Of a stretch of DNA of 64,000 nt, positions 43,222 to 53,061 are shown in pieces. Position 1 is the first letter of the stretch, and each line of letters starts with the position of its first letter. A program made the position numbers and the translations under genes. Source of the DNA: Mycobacterium nebraskense (lineage in GTDB: Bacteria; Actinomycetota; Actinomycetes; Mycobacteriales; Mycobacteriaceae); NCBI RefSeq assembly GCF_002102255.1, contig NZ_LQPH01000164.1:62001-126000 (forward strand). Direction: 5' to 3'. The notes under the pieces are model-generated. The model searched no databases. It worked only from the letters and a program-made list of their open reading frames with translations, and had not been told where the DNA came from.

Positions 43222-44382
43222 TTAGCGTCGGCGAGCGATGTATTGGGTATTGCTGAATAAGGCGACCATGATGGTTGGATCGTTCACCGCGCGTCGCAGG
43301 AAGCCATAGTGAGCATCGATTTGGTCTGCGGGAGCACCGATTTCGTTCAGATATGCTGGCGCGCACTGGTCGAATCCCAAGGCGTGAACGAGTTTGGCTT
43401 CCGCAGAGGCTGCAACCGGCTGGTAGCGGTCGCAGCGCTCAATGGTAAAGCCGGTTCGATCGAGAAATCCTTCGATGCGCTCGGCGACGTCGTAGGCCGC
43501 CCCACGCGCTCTACCCAGTGCATACCACCAGGGACGCCACACGTCGCTGTCAGGACTCTCGGGGAGGAAACGCAAACTACCGACGTCGGCGATCTCCCAT
43601 AGCAGTGCGCCGCCCTCGGTGAGCATGTTGGCCATCGCGAGCAGGGCGCGACGAACATCACTCACGTGCATGAGCAGAAATCTGCTGTAGACCCAGTCGA
43701 CGCGCACGCCGGCGAGCGGATCGTTCTCAACGGCGGCTTCGACAAAGGTCACGTTGCGACGATGGGCCAGCGCTGCGCGGGCGATTCGCAGTTGATCTGG
43801 CGACGCGTCCACGGCGTACACGGTGCCGGTATCGCCGACGCGGGCAGCGATCCTGTCGGTGACCGCGCCATGGCCACACCCCAGGTCCGCGACCGAGTCA
43901 CCGGCTGCGACGCCGGCTGCTTCGAGAAACGCTGCGGAGTTTGGATCATAAAATCGCCCGAGGAGTTTGAGCCGTCCGGCGTCGGCGTCGCCGACCTGCA
44001 TGCTGTAGCCACCCTCGGCCGACGTAGCAAAGTCCTCCACAGCCCACCAGCGTAATGCCCTGATGGCGCGCAGCAGTTCGTGCAGACGGGGTGCGTCCTC
44101 GCTGTGTGTGTAGGCGTCGAGCCAGTTGGCGAGTTGGGCGACAAGCTCAGGAGCCATGGGCGAAACCTGGTGCGCCATGGCTTGCAACACGGTGTCGATC
44201 GCGGTGTAGGAGTCCCCTGAACCGAGCGTGGCATAAAGCTGGGCGCGGGCGCGGTCGCTGAGCGAAGCGCTTATCGCATTAGCCAATTCCCACGCCAGCT
44301 CAGCTTCAGCCCAGTTGTCCACTTCCTCATCTTCGTTGGCCTGAGCGGTTTGTGCTGGGCGCTGATTGTGTGGGCACTCCAT
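43222..44382 (-). CDS. SAM-dependent class I methyltransferase
   Basis: A 386-aa methyltransferase. A helical N-terminal region of about 150 residues precedes a Rossmann-type domain with motif I VADLGCGHGAVTDRI, post-I acidic residue in VYAVDASPDQL, and a MLTEGGALLWEI motif near motif III. The substrate is unknown; the helical domain and fold resemble small-molecule methyltransferases. ATG 44382 gives a 56-base overlap with the upstream DinB-like gene; GTG 44322 is an alternative. Both genes run on the minus strand and are probably one unit. Confidence 0.78.
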   Translation of the reverse strand: MECPHNQRPAQTAQANEDEEVDNWAEAELAWELANAISASLSDRARAQLYATLGSGDSYTAIDTVLQAMAHQVSPMAPELVAQLANWLDAYTHSEDAPRLHELLRAIRALRWWAVEDFATSAEGGYSMQVGDADAGRLKLLGRFYDPNSAAFLEAAGVAAGDSVADLGCGHGAVTDRIAARVGDTGTVYAVDASPDQLRIARAALAHRRNVTFVEAAVENDPLAGVRVDWVYSRFLLMHVSDVRRALLAMANMLTEGGALLWEIADVGSLRFLPESPDSDVWRPWWYALGRARGAAYDVAERIEGFLDRTGFTIERCDRYQPVAASAEAKLVHALGFDQCAPAYLNEIGAPADQIDAHYGFLRRAVNDPTIMVALFSNTQYIARRR

Positions 44383-44902
44383 GAGTTTCGTTATCAGCGG
44401 CGGGCTGACGCGTGGCCCGGATCTGCTCGGCAAGGATGTCGGCGTGGCCTGCGTGGCGGGCAACCTCGGCGATCATGCCCAGGTAAATGAATCGCAAGCT
44501 CACCGTGCCGACGAGGTGGTGTTCGACGGTGTCGTCTAGATGGCGGGTCACTGCCAGTTCGTTTGACCGTTGACACGCCGCCTCGTATTCGGCGATCACG
44601 CCGGCGAGGGTTTCGTCGTCGGCAACGTGGAAACTGCCGTCGCCACCGGTGGCGGGCCCATCGCATGCCTCGATGCTCATGCCTGCCAGCGTTCGTTGAA
44701 ACCAGATGCGCTCGGCTGTAGCGCAGTGCTTGATCAGTGAGATGGGCGTGGTCAATGAGGGAACCTGTTTCTCGCGGGCTTCGGTGTCGGAGAGGTCTTC
44801 GACGGCGCGAACAAGTTCACTGCGGTTCAAATCGAGAGTGTTTTCCAGCAATTGTCGTTCACTGCCGGTGAACGGACGACCAGGATTGAGTGCAGCGGTC
44901 AT
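44327..44902 (-). CDS. DinB/DUF664 family protein
   Basis: A 191-aa four-helix-bundle protein of the DinB-like superfamily, DUF664 type. The possible metal-binding His residues are in SLIKHCATAERIWFQ and in EVARHAGHADILAEQIR, the two places expected for the family. Some DinB-like proteins are thiol-dependent S-transferases in mycothiol-using bacteria; the target here is unknown. It overlaps the methyltransferase downstream. GGAG precedes the ATG. The pair has no evident link to conjugation and may be cargo. Confidence 0.82.
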   Translation of the reverse strand: MTAALNPGRPFTGSERQLLENTLDLNRSELVRAVEDLSDTEAREKQVPSLTTPISLIKHCATAERIWFQRTLAGMSIEACDGPATGGDGSFHVADDETLAGVIAEYEAACQRSNELAVTRHLDDTVEHHLVGTVSLRFIYLGMIAEVARHAGHADILAEQIRATRQPAADNETHGVPTQSAPSTNRSGQRR

Positions 44903-45159
44903 TGTGAACTCCTTTGTTTCCGTGGTGTTTTCACCCGTCCGATTGTTGGGTTTGTAGGTTCCTGCGCCGGGCAGGCACGGGTACTCACCGGTCGATTTGG
45001 GTGCAGTGCATCATCGAGTCGACGAGCGCGAACCAGCGAGCAGCGCTGGTGCAATGAAGGTGCGGGTTCTGCGTGGCCGGTCCCGCGGTGCAGACGCATC
45101 GCCGTGACTTGCCGTTAGCCCAGTATGCCCGACGCCCGACCTCGGTACCCTAAGAAGCC

Positions 45160-45741
45160 GTGCAGGCGCTCCGTAGCAACGACACCCGCTGGCTCTTGGC
45201 GGGATACGTCGGTGTTGGGGGCTTCTTTGTCCAGGAGGTGCTCCTTCGCCGGCCCGGTCCAGCCTCCAGCCTGGCCGCGTCGCGCGACGATGAGGGCACC
45301 ACACGGACACTCCTGACATCTTCCGGTCTCGCGTATGGTTTGCCCCTGGCGCTGGGCCGACTCCGTCTGCCGATGATGCCGCCGGCAGCGGCCGCCATCG
45401 GGCTGATCATGCAAGCCAGCGGACTGGCGTTGCGGGTGTGGTCCATGCGCACACTTGGCGCCTTCTACACCCGGACCCTGCGCACGGCGCAGAACCAACA
45501 CGTCGTCGACACCGGCCCGTATCGGATGATTCGTCACCCCGGGTACACCGGTGCCCTGTTGGTGTGGATCGGCTTAGCGCTTGCCTCGCGCAGTGTGCCC
45601 GCGACCGTCGTGGTCGCTGCACTGATGGGACGGGCCTATCAACGACGCATAGCCGCCGAAGAACACCTACTACAACGAGCCCTGCCCGAATACGGCGAGT
45701 ACAGCCGCCGAACCAAGAAACTCATCCCGCTCACCTGGTAA
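45160..45741 (+). CDS. Isoprenylcysteine methyltransferase-like membrane protein
   Basis: A 193-aa integral membrane protein of the ICMT/phospholipid-methyltransferase family. The C-terminal half has the family pattern: VVDTGPYRMIRHPGYTGALL, then EEHLLQRALPEYGEYSRRTKKLIP. About four hydrophobic helices are visible. Bacterial members methylate unknown lipid or cysteine targets with SAM. The start is GTG 45160, and the 257 bases before it back to 44902 hold no gene I can support. It is convergent with the relaxase. Confidence 0.8.
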   Translation: MQALRSNDTRWLLAGYVGVGGFFVQEVLLRRPGPASSLAASRDDEGTTRTLLTSSGLAYGLPLALGRLRLPMMPPAAAAIGLIMQASGLALRVWSMRTLGAFYTRTLRTAQNQHVVDTGPYRMIRHPGYTGALLVWIGLALASRSVPATVVVAALMGRAYQRRIAAEEHLLQRALPEYGEYSRRTKKLIPLTW

Positions 45742-45801
45742 AGACTGCCGTGATGTCGGCGGCGCGTAGAACCAACAGCGTCGACCGGATAACGTGGCCG
45801 C

Positions 45802-48800
45802 TTATAGCTCTTGGCCTGCAGTGTTTTCGCGGTCTTGTCCAGTGTCGGTGATGCGGTCCCAGATTTGGGTGTGTACACGGTGTGCGCTGGTGTGTTGTTG
45901 GCGTAGTTGGCGACGGCGTTGCAGGGCGGCGACGATGTCGGTGTCTCGTAGGGCGGGGTCGCAGCGTTCGGCTTGATCGAGGATGGCGTCTCGATCGGGC
46001 TGGGCGGCGCGGCGTGCTGGGGTCGCCGAATCGGTTGTCAGGGTTAGCGACCAGGGCAGGTCGTGGTGAAGCAGTTTGAGCATGGGCGCTGAGGGTGCTG
46101 GTGGCCATCCGTGGTCGTCACCATCGACGAGGATGAGCCGGGCGCCGCTGTCGGCGGCGTGTTCGGCGAGATCGGCGAGGACTTCGGGTTCGGCGTGGCT
46201 GGCGCGGTCGACCACGATGGTGGTTTGGTTGTCGAGTTCGTCGGCCTGCGTGGCGATGCGGCGGTGCAGCGTGTCGATGCTGGGGACGGTGTCGGCGAGG
46301 TCGCGACCGGCGATGCGGGCGGCGCGCTCGGGGTCCGGGCTGCACCACAGGATCCGGCGGTCGGCGATGCGGGCGGCAGTGTGCAGGACATGCAGGGCGT
46401 CGAGTGCTTCGTCGCCGGCGGCGTGCACAGCGGTTACGGTGAAGCCGCTGCGGGCGACCGCGTCAAGCCTGTGAGCGGTGTGATCTGACAGAGTGGCGGC
46501 GGCCTCGGCAGGGATGCGGAATCCGCGTTCGATGCGGTAGTCGCCGCAGGCTGTGAGCATGTCGATTTCGGTGCGCAGCGCATCGAGGTGTTGGTGGATG
46601 TGTTCGGCGTTGCGGGTTTCAGCTTGCGCGAACGCTTTGGCGGTCGCTGTTTCGGCGCACTCGAGTGCAGCGGCGAGCCGGGCGCACTCGGCGCGCGCGG
46701 CCTTGAGCGCGGCCAGGTCTGCGTCCTCGGCGCGTAGACGGGCCGCCTCCACGTCGTCTGCGGTGACGATGTGCTCGGCGCCCCCGGCCGCCTCAGCGCG
46801 GAGGCGCATGGCTTCGGTGAGCTCGGCATGGAATTGTTCGGCCGGAGTGCGCCTGGGCAGTTGCATGAGGGCGAATTTGACGGCGGCGCGGGCGAAGTCG
46901 ATGTCGATCTCGTCGGCGGCGGGATCAGCGCGTAGCTGGGCCAAGCGGTCGCGTTCGTGTTGTAGGTAGACCTCTGCGGCGTCGTAGTGCTGCTCGGCGT
47001 CTGCCCAGCGGGCCATCACGTCTTGGACGGCCAGCATGTATGGGCGGTCGCGGTCAGCGCGTGCGCGCAGCTCGAGAAGCGAGGCGTCGGCGGCGCGCAT
47101 GGCCGGACCTTGGCCGGCGATGACCAGCGTCTGTTGGCGTTGCAGGTCGCGGCGGGCGGCGTGGTATTGGCCGCGCAGGGCGGTCACGTCGGCGACCACG
47201 TCGGCGACGGGTCGGGCCAGGGGGCGCGCGGTGAGCATGTCTTCGAACGCCAGCGGCTCGTCGGCGTCGCCGTAGGTGGCGTGGTCGAGTGGGTCGGGCG
47301 GTAGTTCGTCGTAGAGGTCGGGGGTGATGAGGTTGCCGCCGTAACCGAGGCCGAGTTTTTCCAGCAGCGCATCGTCGGAGATGGTGCGTGGGCGTGCATC
47401 ATTTTCGAGCGGAGCTTGCTGAGGGTCGAGGTGGGCGAGTTCTTCGTGTTCTTCGGCGCTTAACGGTGCTTCGTCAGGGATGGGGATGTCGATGTGGTCG
47501 TAGGGGTGTTCACCGGTGAACAGGTCGATGGAGTAGGTGAGCAGTTGGGCGTATTCGTGGGGTTGGATCGGGACGGGGTTGTCGTGGTCGACGTCGCGGA
47601 GGTGGTCGTAGGCGACGTGCAGCAGGTCCAGGGGGGTCCAGCGGGTGGGGTCGGCGTTGTCGATCGCGGCGACCAGGCGCGCGAAGGCGGGGTCAGCGGT
47701 GATGGTTTCGGCCATCGCGGTGCCGAACACGGTGGCCAGGTCGGACAGCCACGCGGGCCGCAGGTAGGGGGTGTTGGCTTCCAGGACCGCGGGCTGGAGA
47801 CGGCCGGCGAGGCGCCACCACAGGGCGGCGCCTGGCATTTGGTCGGGCAGTGGGCCGTCGTCGGCGGCGTCGTTGAGTAGTTGGGTGAGGTCGATGTCGG
47901 TGCGGGCGACGTTGGCCAGGTGCGTGGCCAGCTGCGGCCAGTAGGGGTCGCGGCGCACCCGCGGGTCAATAGCGTCGACGAGGGTGTCGAATTGTGCGGT
48001 GAGCGGTGTGGTGCGCCCGATCGCGGCGGTCACGGCGTCGTGAAGGACGGTTTGGATGCGCCGGTCTCGCACAGCGTATTGGTCGGGCCCGGTGAGCCGG
48101 GTGTCGGCGTCGTCGACGTCGTGGGCGGCGCGGAAGACCGCGATTTCAGCGCGCAGCTTGGGGTTGGCCGACAGCAGGGGCCGCGCCCAGGCGGGCGCGG
48201 TGGTGGCGTCCCAGTCGGAGGCGGTGTCGCGGATCGAGGCGGCGAGCTCGGTGACCAGGTTGTGCCGGGCGTGCAGGTATGCCGCCTGGTCGGGGTCATC
48301 GAGCAGGCCCGTGGGCAGGTCGGGTAGCCAGCGCAGCGGGCCGCTACCGGCCGAGTGGGCGCCGCTGCTGTCGAGGCGCCAGTCCAAGACGGCGGCCGGG
48401 TCGTGGGCGGTATCGAGTTCGCGACGGGCGACCGCGTCCTGTAGGCGCGCGATCGGGTCATCGCCGCAGACGGCGATCGTGGCCAGATGCATCCGCAGGG
48501 TGGGCCAGGCCGGCATGCGGGTCAGGCCGGTGTAGACCTGGTCGGCGGCGGCGTCAATGGCGGCCATCTTGGCCGGGCCGAGGGTGTTTTCGGCCAGTGC
48601 GCCGACCGAATGGGTGTACATGCGGGCGGCCTGGCCGAGGCGGGTGAATGGGTCGGCCGCGACGCGGGCCGCCGTGGTGGCCGAGACCTGGGCGCCGTCG
48701 TGGGCGAGCACCTTGGTCAGGACCTCGATGGCGGTGTCGGGGTGGGTGGCGCGGGGGGTCAGGATGTTGTGGGCGTCGGTCTCGGCGGTTTCGATGTAGA

Positions 48801-51741
48801 TGTGGTTCTCATCGGTCGCGCGGCTCATGGCGACGTAGAGCTGTTGGCGGGTGAGCTGCTCGGAACCGATGACGTGGCAGGTGCCGGTGCGGGTGCGTGA
48901 TCCGATGGTCATGCCTTGTGCGGCGTCGATTGTGGAGGCGTAGCCCAACGTGGTGTAGGCGTTGACGTACCAGGCGGGCAGGGTGACTTTCTGGCCGGTG
49001 TCGAGCCGTGAAACCGCCAGCGCCCCATTGGGTTTGACCGCGTCGATGCGCCAGCGCTCTCCGTTGCGGACGTAGTCGCCGCCACGGCCCAGGCGCAGCG
49101 TCCGCTTGTTTTTTCGGGTAGCGACGATGTCACCAGCAGATGCTTGCAGGCCGTCGGCGAGGGTCGTTTCGCGTAGCTGCGTGGCAGTGCGCGCGGCGTT
49201 GACAGGATCGGCGGCTAGCGCTTCGAGACGGTCAAGGCGAGCACGTTCGTTGAGCTTGGTGACGATGGTGTTGAGCGGTGCCAGCATCGTGGAGTCGTGT
49301 CCGGCTGCGATGTCTGCGGCCCAGCGGGTGTAAGCGTCGTCAATGATCGTCTCGCCTGAGCCGACGTGGATGCGGCCGGCGTCGGCGTAGAACGCCAGCC
49401 CGGACGGGTCACCTTCGCGCAGCGCCAGGCCCGCTTGGGCTTCAGCACGGGACTTGAACCGCACCACTTCGGTCAGGTTGAGCGCGCCGTAGGTCTGCTC
49501 GATGTCGCGCAGGATGCCGCCTGCTGAGATGGACGCCAATTGGCGGTCGTCGGCGATCATCTTGACGCTGGCGCCCCTGGCCTCGGCGGTGGTGATCACC
49601 TCATCGAGTTGCAGCGTTCCTGCTTTTCCGGCCTCATCGACGATGATCAGCGTGTTTTCGTCGATCGCGTCGAACCACTTACGGGCAGGATCGTCGGTGG
49701 CGTCGGGGCGATGCAGCAGCCAAATGAACTTGTCGATGGTGTCAGTCGAGGTGTTGATGTCGTTGCGCAACACCTGCGCGGCGTTGGCGCTGGGGGACAG
49801 GCCCAACACAGTGCCCCCGGATTCCTCCCACGCCCGCGAGAGCACCGACATCGCCGTGGTTTTACCCGTTCCGGCCGGGGCCAACGCCAGCTGAACGCGC
49901 GCCCCCGAGGTCGCCATTTCACGGACCATGGTTTCTTGGCCAGCGTTCAATGTGCGTCCGCGCTCGGCTTTTTCGGCCAGCAGCGCCATCTCGACCACGT
50001 CGTGTTCCACGCGCCGACCGTCGGTGCGCCCGGCGGCAGCAAGAACACGTTTTTCCGCCGACAAAATCGCTTGACTGGTGAACAGGGCGGTGCCGTGCGT
50101 GCTGTAGACGCTGGCGCCATCACGGCGGCGCAGCACGTTCGGTTCGGCGAGGTCGGAGTCGCTGATGCGGGCGTGTGCAACGCTGTTCGGCTCGGCCAGC
50201 GCGGCGGCGGTCACGGCCTCAACCAGGCTGTGATCACCGGCCCACCCGGCGGCGCGCACGACCCGCAACGCTTCGGCGTAGACGTGGTTTTGCTGCCAAC
50301 TCGACCGCGATTCCGACACGGTCTCGATGACGAACGCGGCTTGCTGGGCGATCCAGTCGTCGGTGATCTCAGCGACGTCGCGTCGCCGCGGCATCCGAAC
50401 CTGGGCGAGCATGCCCGACAGGGCTTGTTGGCTGCCCAGAGTCTCAATGGCTTGGCTGCGCCACTGCTGGCGCTGCTCGGCCAGGGAGCGTGGCTCGTGT
50501 TTGGCGGTGCGGGTGTCCAGGGTCGCGCGTTGATGCAGGGCAATGGCTTCAATGGTGGTGGGTTCGCGGCCGTGGTCGACTTGAAACTTCTTGGCCAATT
50601 CGGTGTAGCGGGCTTTGATCATGACCCGCCGCGAGGAGAAAGCCTCGTTCAATTCGGTCGGGACACCCACGATTTCGCGGACCGGGCGCTTGCCGCGTTC
50701 AGAGGGAGGCTGTTCGGCGAAGTGCAGTCCGACTTGTTCGATCGACAGCGCTTCGATGCGGGAGTTGTAGAACTCGGAGGCCGACACGGTGCCCTTGAAC
50801 AGAGGACGGCCATCGAGGGCCAGCCAGCGGTAAATGCCGTCGTGCCCGCGGGCCCGGACTTTGGTGGACACCGCGAGATGGGTGTGAAGGTCGGGGTCTC
50901 CGGCGCGGCTGTCGCGGTGAGTGAAGGCGGTCGCGATGACTCCCTCGACGTCGACTTGGGCCACGCCTTGGGCGCCCATGCGGGTGAATGCCATGTTGTT
51001 TTCGATGTAGTCCAGCGTGTCGGCGACGGCCTGATCGTGAATATCTTCAAGGGTTTTCGCCAGGTCTCGGGGGGCAAGCGCCCATAACACCGAGAAGCTT
51101 TTCACCGGGCTGAACGTGAAGTCGTATCCGGCGGTGGAGGTGGTCTGATCGCGCGACTGGGTGGCGATGAAGCCGGTCAATTCGCGGTCATCAAGTGGCG
51201 GGCGGTCGTAGGTTTCGGCGAACAGGTCACGGGCAATCGCGGTCCGCATCTGCGCGCGCAGGTTTTCCTCGATCGGGGCGTTCCACGCCAGGCTGTTGGA
51301 CAGGTTGTGGTCGCGGTAGGCGACGGCCAGGCGGCGCTGCAACTCGGTAGAGGCGTCGTTGATAACGAACGGACGGCCCAGGCTCACAGCTGCTTTCGCA
51401 GCGGCCTTGGGAGCTCCCATCGTCTTGATCAGGTGCTCGGCGATGGCACCGGCGTTAGGGTGCAGTCCAAGTCCGAAGAGGGCCTTCATTTGGTCCTCGT
51501 TGACTACCGAGCCGGCCTCTATACGCCACATCTGGTCTTCGACGGCCGTGGCCCAGGTTCGCGCCGGTGGATCGGCCAAACCGGGCAGTCCGCGACCCAC
51601 CCAGCGCCCCGCTGATTCCCCCTTCTCGGAGTAGTAGTCGCTCAACGATTTACGGCCGCGTTCGGTGGCGTCGTGCGCGGCGGTTTGGCGGATCAGGTAC
51701 AGGTACCCATCACCCGCTGTGAGCTTGTGAATGCCCATCAT
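45802..51741 (-). CDS. traI: MobF (TrwC/TraI-type) conjugative relaxase-helicase
   Basis: A 1979-aa relaxase, the enzyme that nicks one strand at oriT, stays linked to its 5' end through tyrosine, and unwinds the DNA for transfer. The N-terminal TrwC domain has GDGYLYLIRQ and DYYSEKGES (candidate catalytic Tyr36/Tyr37) and the metal triad in HRDSRAGDPDLHTHL (H275, H286, H288). The helicase domain has Walker A PAGTGKTT (K627), Walker B IIVDEAGK, and a C-terminal superfamily I motif QLYVAMSRAT. The last 800 residues are Ala/Asp-rich with coiled segments and no clear domain. This is the actinobacterial MobF type. The start is at 51741 or the adjacent ATG. Confidence 0.95.
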   Translation of the reverse strand: MMGIHKLTAGDGYLYLIRQTAAHDATERGRKSLSDYYSEKGESAGRWVGRGLPGLADPPARTWATAVEDQMWRIEAGSVVNEDQMKALFGLGLHPNAGAIAEHLIKTMGAPKAAAKAAVSLGRPFVINDASTELQRRLAVAYRDHNLSNSLAWNAPIEENLRAQMRTAIARDLFAETYDRPPLDDRELTGFIATQSRDQTTSTAGYDFTFSPVKSFSVLWALAPRDLAKTLEDIHDQAVADTLDYIENNMAFTRMGAQGVAQVDVEGVIATAFTHRDSRAGDPDLHTHLAVSTKVRARGHDGIYRWLALDGRPLFKGTVSASEFYNSRIEALSIEQVGLHFAEQPPSERGKRPVREIVGVPTELNEAFSSRRVMIKARYTELAKKFQVDHGREPTTIEAIALHQRATLDTRTAKHEPRSLAEQRQQWRSQAIETLGSQQALSGMLAQVRMPRRRDVAEITDDWIAQQAAFVIETVSESRSSWQQNHVYAEALRVVRAAGWAGDHSLVEAVTAAALAEPNSVAHARISDSDLAEPNVLRRRDGASVYSTHGTALFTSQAILSAEKRVLAAAGRTDGRRVEHDVVEMALLAEKAERGRTLNAGQETMVREMATSGARVQLALAPAGTGKTTAMSVLSRAWEESGGTVLGLSPSANAAQVLRNDINTSTDTIDKFIWLLHRPDATDDPARKWFDAIDENTLIIVDEAGKAGTLQLDEVITTAEARGASVKMIADDRQLASISAGGILRDIEQTYGALNLTEVVRFKSRAEAQAGLALREGDPSGLAFYADAGRIHVGSGETIIDDAYTRWAADIAAGHDSTMLAPLNTIVTKLNERARLDRLEALAADPVNAARTATQLRETTLADGLQASAGDIVATRKNKRTLRLGRGGDYVRNGERWRIDAVKPNGALAVSRLDTGQKVTLPAWYVNAYTTLGYASTIDAAQGMTIGSRTRTGTCHVIGSEQLTRQQLYVAMSRATDENHIYIETAETDAHNILTPRATHPDTAIEVLTKVLAHDGAQVSATTAARVAADPFTRLGQAARMYTHSVGALAENTLGPAKMAAIDAAADQVYTGLTRMPAWPTLRMHLATIAVCGDDPIARLQDAVARRELDTAHDPAAVLDWRLDSSGAHSAGSGPLRWLPDLPTGLLDDPDQAAYLHARHNLVTELAASIRDTASDWDATTAPAWARPLLSANPKLRAEIAVFRAAHDVDDADTRLTGPDQYAVRDRRIQTVLHDAVTAAIGRTTPLTAQFDTLVDAIDPRVRRDPYWPQLATHLANVARTDIDLTQLLNDAADDGPLPDQMPGAALWWRLAGRLQPAVLEANTPYLRPAWLSDLATVFGTAMAETITADPAFARLVAAIDNADPTRWTPLDLLHVAYDHLRDVDHDNPVPIQPHEYAQLLTYSIDLFTGEHPYDHIDIPIPDEAPLSAEEHEELAHLDPQQAPLENDARPRTISDDALLEKLGLGYGGNLITPDLYDELPPDPLDHATYGDADEPLAFEDMLTARPLARPVADVVADVTALRGQYHAARRDLQRQQTLVIAGQGPAMRAADASLLELRARADRDRPYMLAVQDVMARWADAEQHYDAAEVYLQHERDRLAQLRADPAADEIDIDFARAAVKFALMQLPRRTPAEQFHAELTEAMRLRAEAAGGAEHIVTADDVEAARLRAEDADLAALKAARAECARLAAALECAETATAKAFAQAETRNAEHIHQHLDALRTEIDMLTACGDYRIERGFRIPAEAAATLSDHTAHRLDAVARSGFTVTAVHAAGDEALDALHVLHTAARIADRRILWCSPDPERAARIAGRDLADTVPSIDTLHRRIATQADELDNQTTIVVDRASHAEPEVLADLAEHAADSGARLILVDGDDHGWPPAPSAPMLKLLHHDLPWSLTLTTDSATPARRAAQPDRDAILDQAERCDPALRDTDIVAALQRRRQLRQQHTSAHRVHTQIWDRITDTGQDRENTAGQEL

Positions 51742-52105
51742 GATCGCGCCACAGGTCTACGCTAAGGCGGTGTCCTTACACCTTCGGCGAATCTCGTTTC
51801 GGGCTACCACCCAAGCGGCCGTTACCGTTTCGTGACCTAAGTGCAAGAGGTGTGTGGTGCGTGAGGGGGGTCGAAACAGGGGGTGCAGGTCAACAGTGGT
51901 GTGTGTGGTGAGGAAACGGAGCTGAGAGGGACACGAGAGACGAGGGGGAGAAGTGAGCAGGAGAATGACAGGAAAAGGGGGATCAGCAAACAGGGGTGAA
52001 ATGGGTTGGACGACAAGGTGATGCAGGCGGCAGCCGGGGCGCGGCGCTGCGGGGGTGATGTGCGGCCGACGAGATTTCGGAGAAGCGTCAGGGCGTGGCC
52101 TTACG
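51742..52105. other. Candidate origin of transfer (oriT) region, gene-free and purine-skewed
   Basis: A 364-base gap between the divergent relaxase and a small DNA-binding protein holds no gene. Close to the relaxase are a stem GGTGT-CCTT-ACACC (51769-51782) and two direct copies of CGTTTCG (51795, 51826). From about 51850 to 52020 the plus strand is nearly all purine, with several runs of four to six G. MobF oriTs usually lie beside the relaxase gene and contain small inverted repeats. The nick site cannot be named from sequence alone. The region must also hold promoters for both flanking genes. Confidence 0.5.
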
Positions 52106-52573
52106 ATGGTCGGCATGGAGAAGACGACGAGCCGCAAGCTGGCGCGTAAGCGGCTGTTGGAGGCACAGCAGGAGGCGGCGTCGGCGCGTGAAGCGCGCGA
52201 GCGCGCCAATCTGAGTGATCTCACCGAGTTCACCGTGCGCCTGGCAGAGGTCGACGCGGTCGACGAATGGTTGGCCGGCCGCGTCGAGAAGCTGAAGGCG
52301 GAAGCCGCAGGGAAGCGCCAGGCGCACCGTCGCGCCGCCGGGAAGGCGTTGCACGCCATGCGGTTACGTGGTGAGACTATGGCCAGTATCAGTGCACTGA
52401 CGGGTCTTAGTGTGAGTCGGTTACGCGAGTTGATGAAGTCCTCTGCCGAGGACAGTGCTGGCGCGGCGGGGGAGCCGGAACGTCCGGCGGCTCAGGTCGT
52501 TCCGTTGCCCAACCGCGTGCCATCCGACGTCGGTGACAGCACCGCGCCCGAAGGGGCCGTGGTCGCCCAATAG
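52106..52573 (+). CDS. Small basic protein with coiled coil and HTH, possible relaxosome accessory factor
   Basis: A 155-aa protein starting at ATG 52106 or 52115. Residues about 5-85 form a charged coiled coil (ARKRLLEAQQEAASAREARE), followed by GETMASISALTGLSVSRLREL, a helix-turn-helix. It is divergent from the relaxase across the oriT candidate. Relaxosome accessory proteins that bind oriT often have this size and place, so this role is suggested by position; other plasmid control roles are possible. Confidence 0.6.
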   Translation: MVGMEKTTSRKLARKRLLEAQQEAASAREARERANLSDLTEFTVRLAEVDAVDEWLAGRVEKLKAEAAGKRQAHRRAAGKALHAMRLRGETMASISALTGLSVSRLRELMKSSAEDSAGAAGEPERPAAQVVPLPNRVPSDVGDSTAPEGAVVAQ

Positions 52574-52749
52574 CGCTGGCCGCAGACGAGGTTGGGCGAC
52601 GGCCGTGAGTCAGGATTGGGCGCGCCCAACAGCAAGCGGCTCGACGCGAATGTCCGTCACCGAGGTGTGGGTGGCGATGAAAGCGGCTGCTGCACAGGGC
52701 GCCTGGCGGCGTCACGGACACGGAGATGCCGGCGACTGATCGGTGGGTG

Positions 52750-53061
52750 CTAGCCGAGAGCGTCGTAGTGGGCGGCGGCACGCTGGCCGAGCACCCACGC
52801 TGTAAGGGTAGGGTCGTCGGGATTGGCGGACAGCTCAAGGTACCCGTGTAACCAACCATCGACGATGTACTCGCGCCGAATCCAGGTGTCGAAGTCGGCC
52901 GGGTCGATGCGCTGCAGCGTCGCGACCGCCCGATCGAGCTGGGCGCGGTCAACGCCGTTGGACTCAGCGTTGACGTAGTGGCCGGCGGTGGCGTCTCCGA
53001 GTGATCGCGCGGTAAGCAACTGCCGGGCGAGCTCGAATGTGTAGGGCCGGTTGAAAGTCAT
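52750..53061 (-). CDS. Hypothetical protein
   Basis: A 103-aa protein of unknown family, acidic and helical (TFELARQLLTARSLGDATAG; DPADFDTWIRREYIVDGW), with no signal or membrane segment. The start overlaps the stop of the upstream gene (ATGA), so it belongs to the minus-strand run 53698-52750. Confidence 0.6.
   Translation of the reverse strand: MTFNRPYTFELARQLLTARSLGDATAGHYVNAESNGVDRAQLDRAVATLQRIDPADFDTWIRREYIVDGWLHGYLELSANPDDPTLTAWVLGQRAAAHYDALG

Noticed and set aside
49540..51087. A 515-aa open frame on the plus strand inside the relaxase gene
   Set aside because: It is antisense to conserved relaxase and helicase motifs, is Gly/Arg/Val/His-rich, and shows no family pattern.
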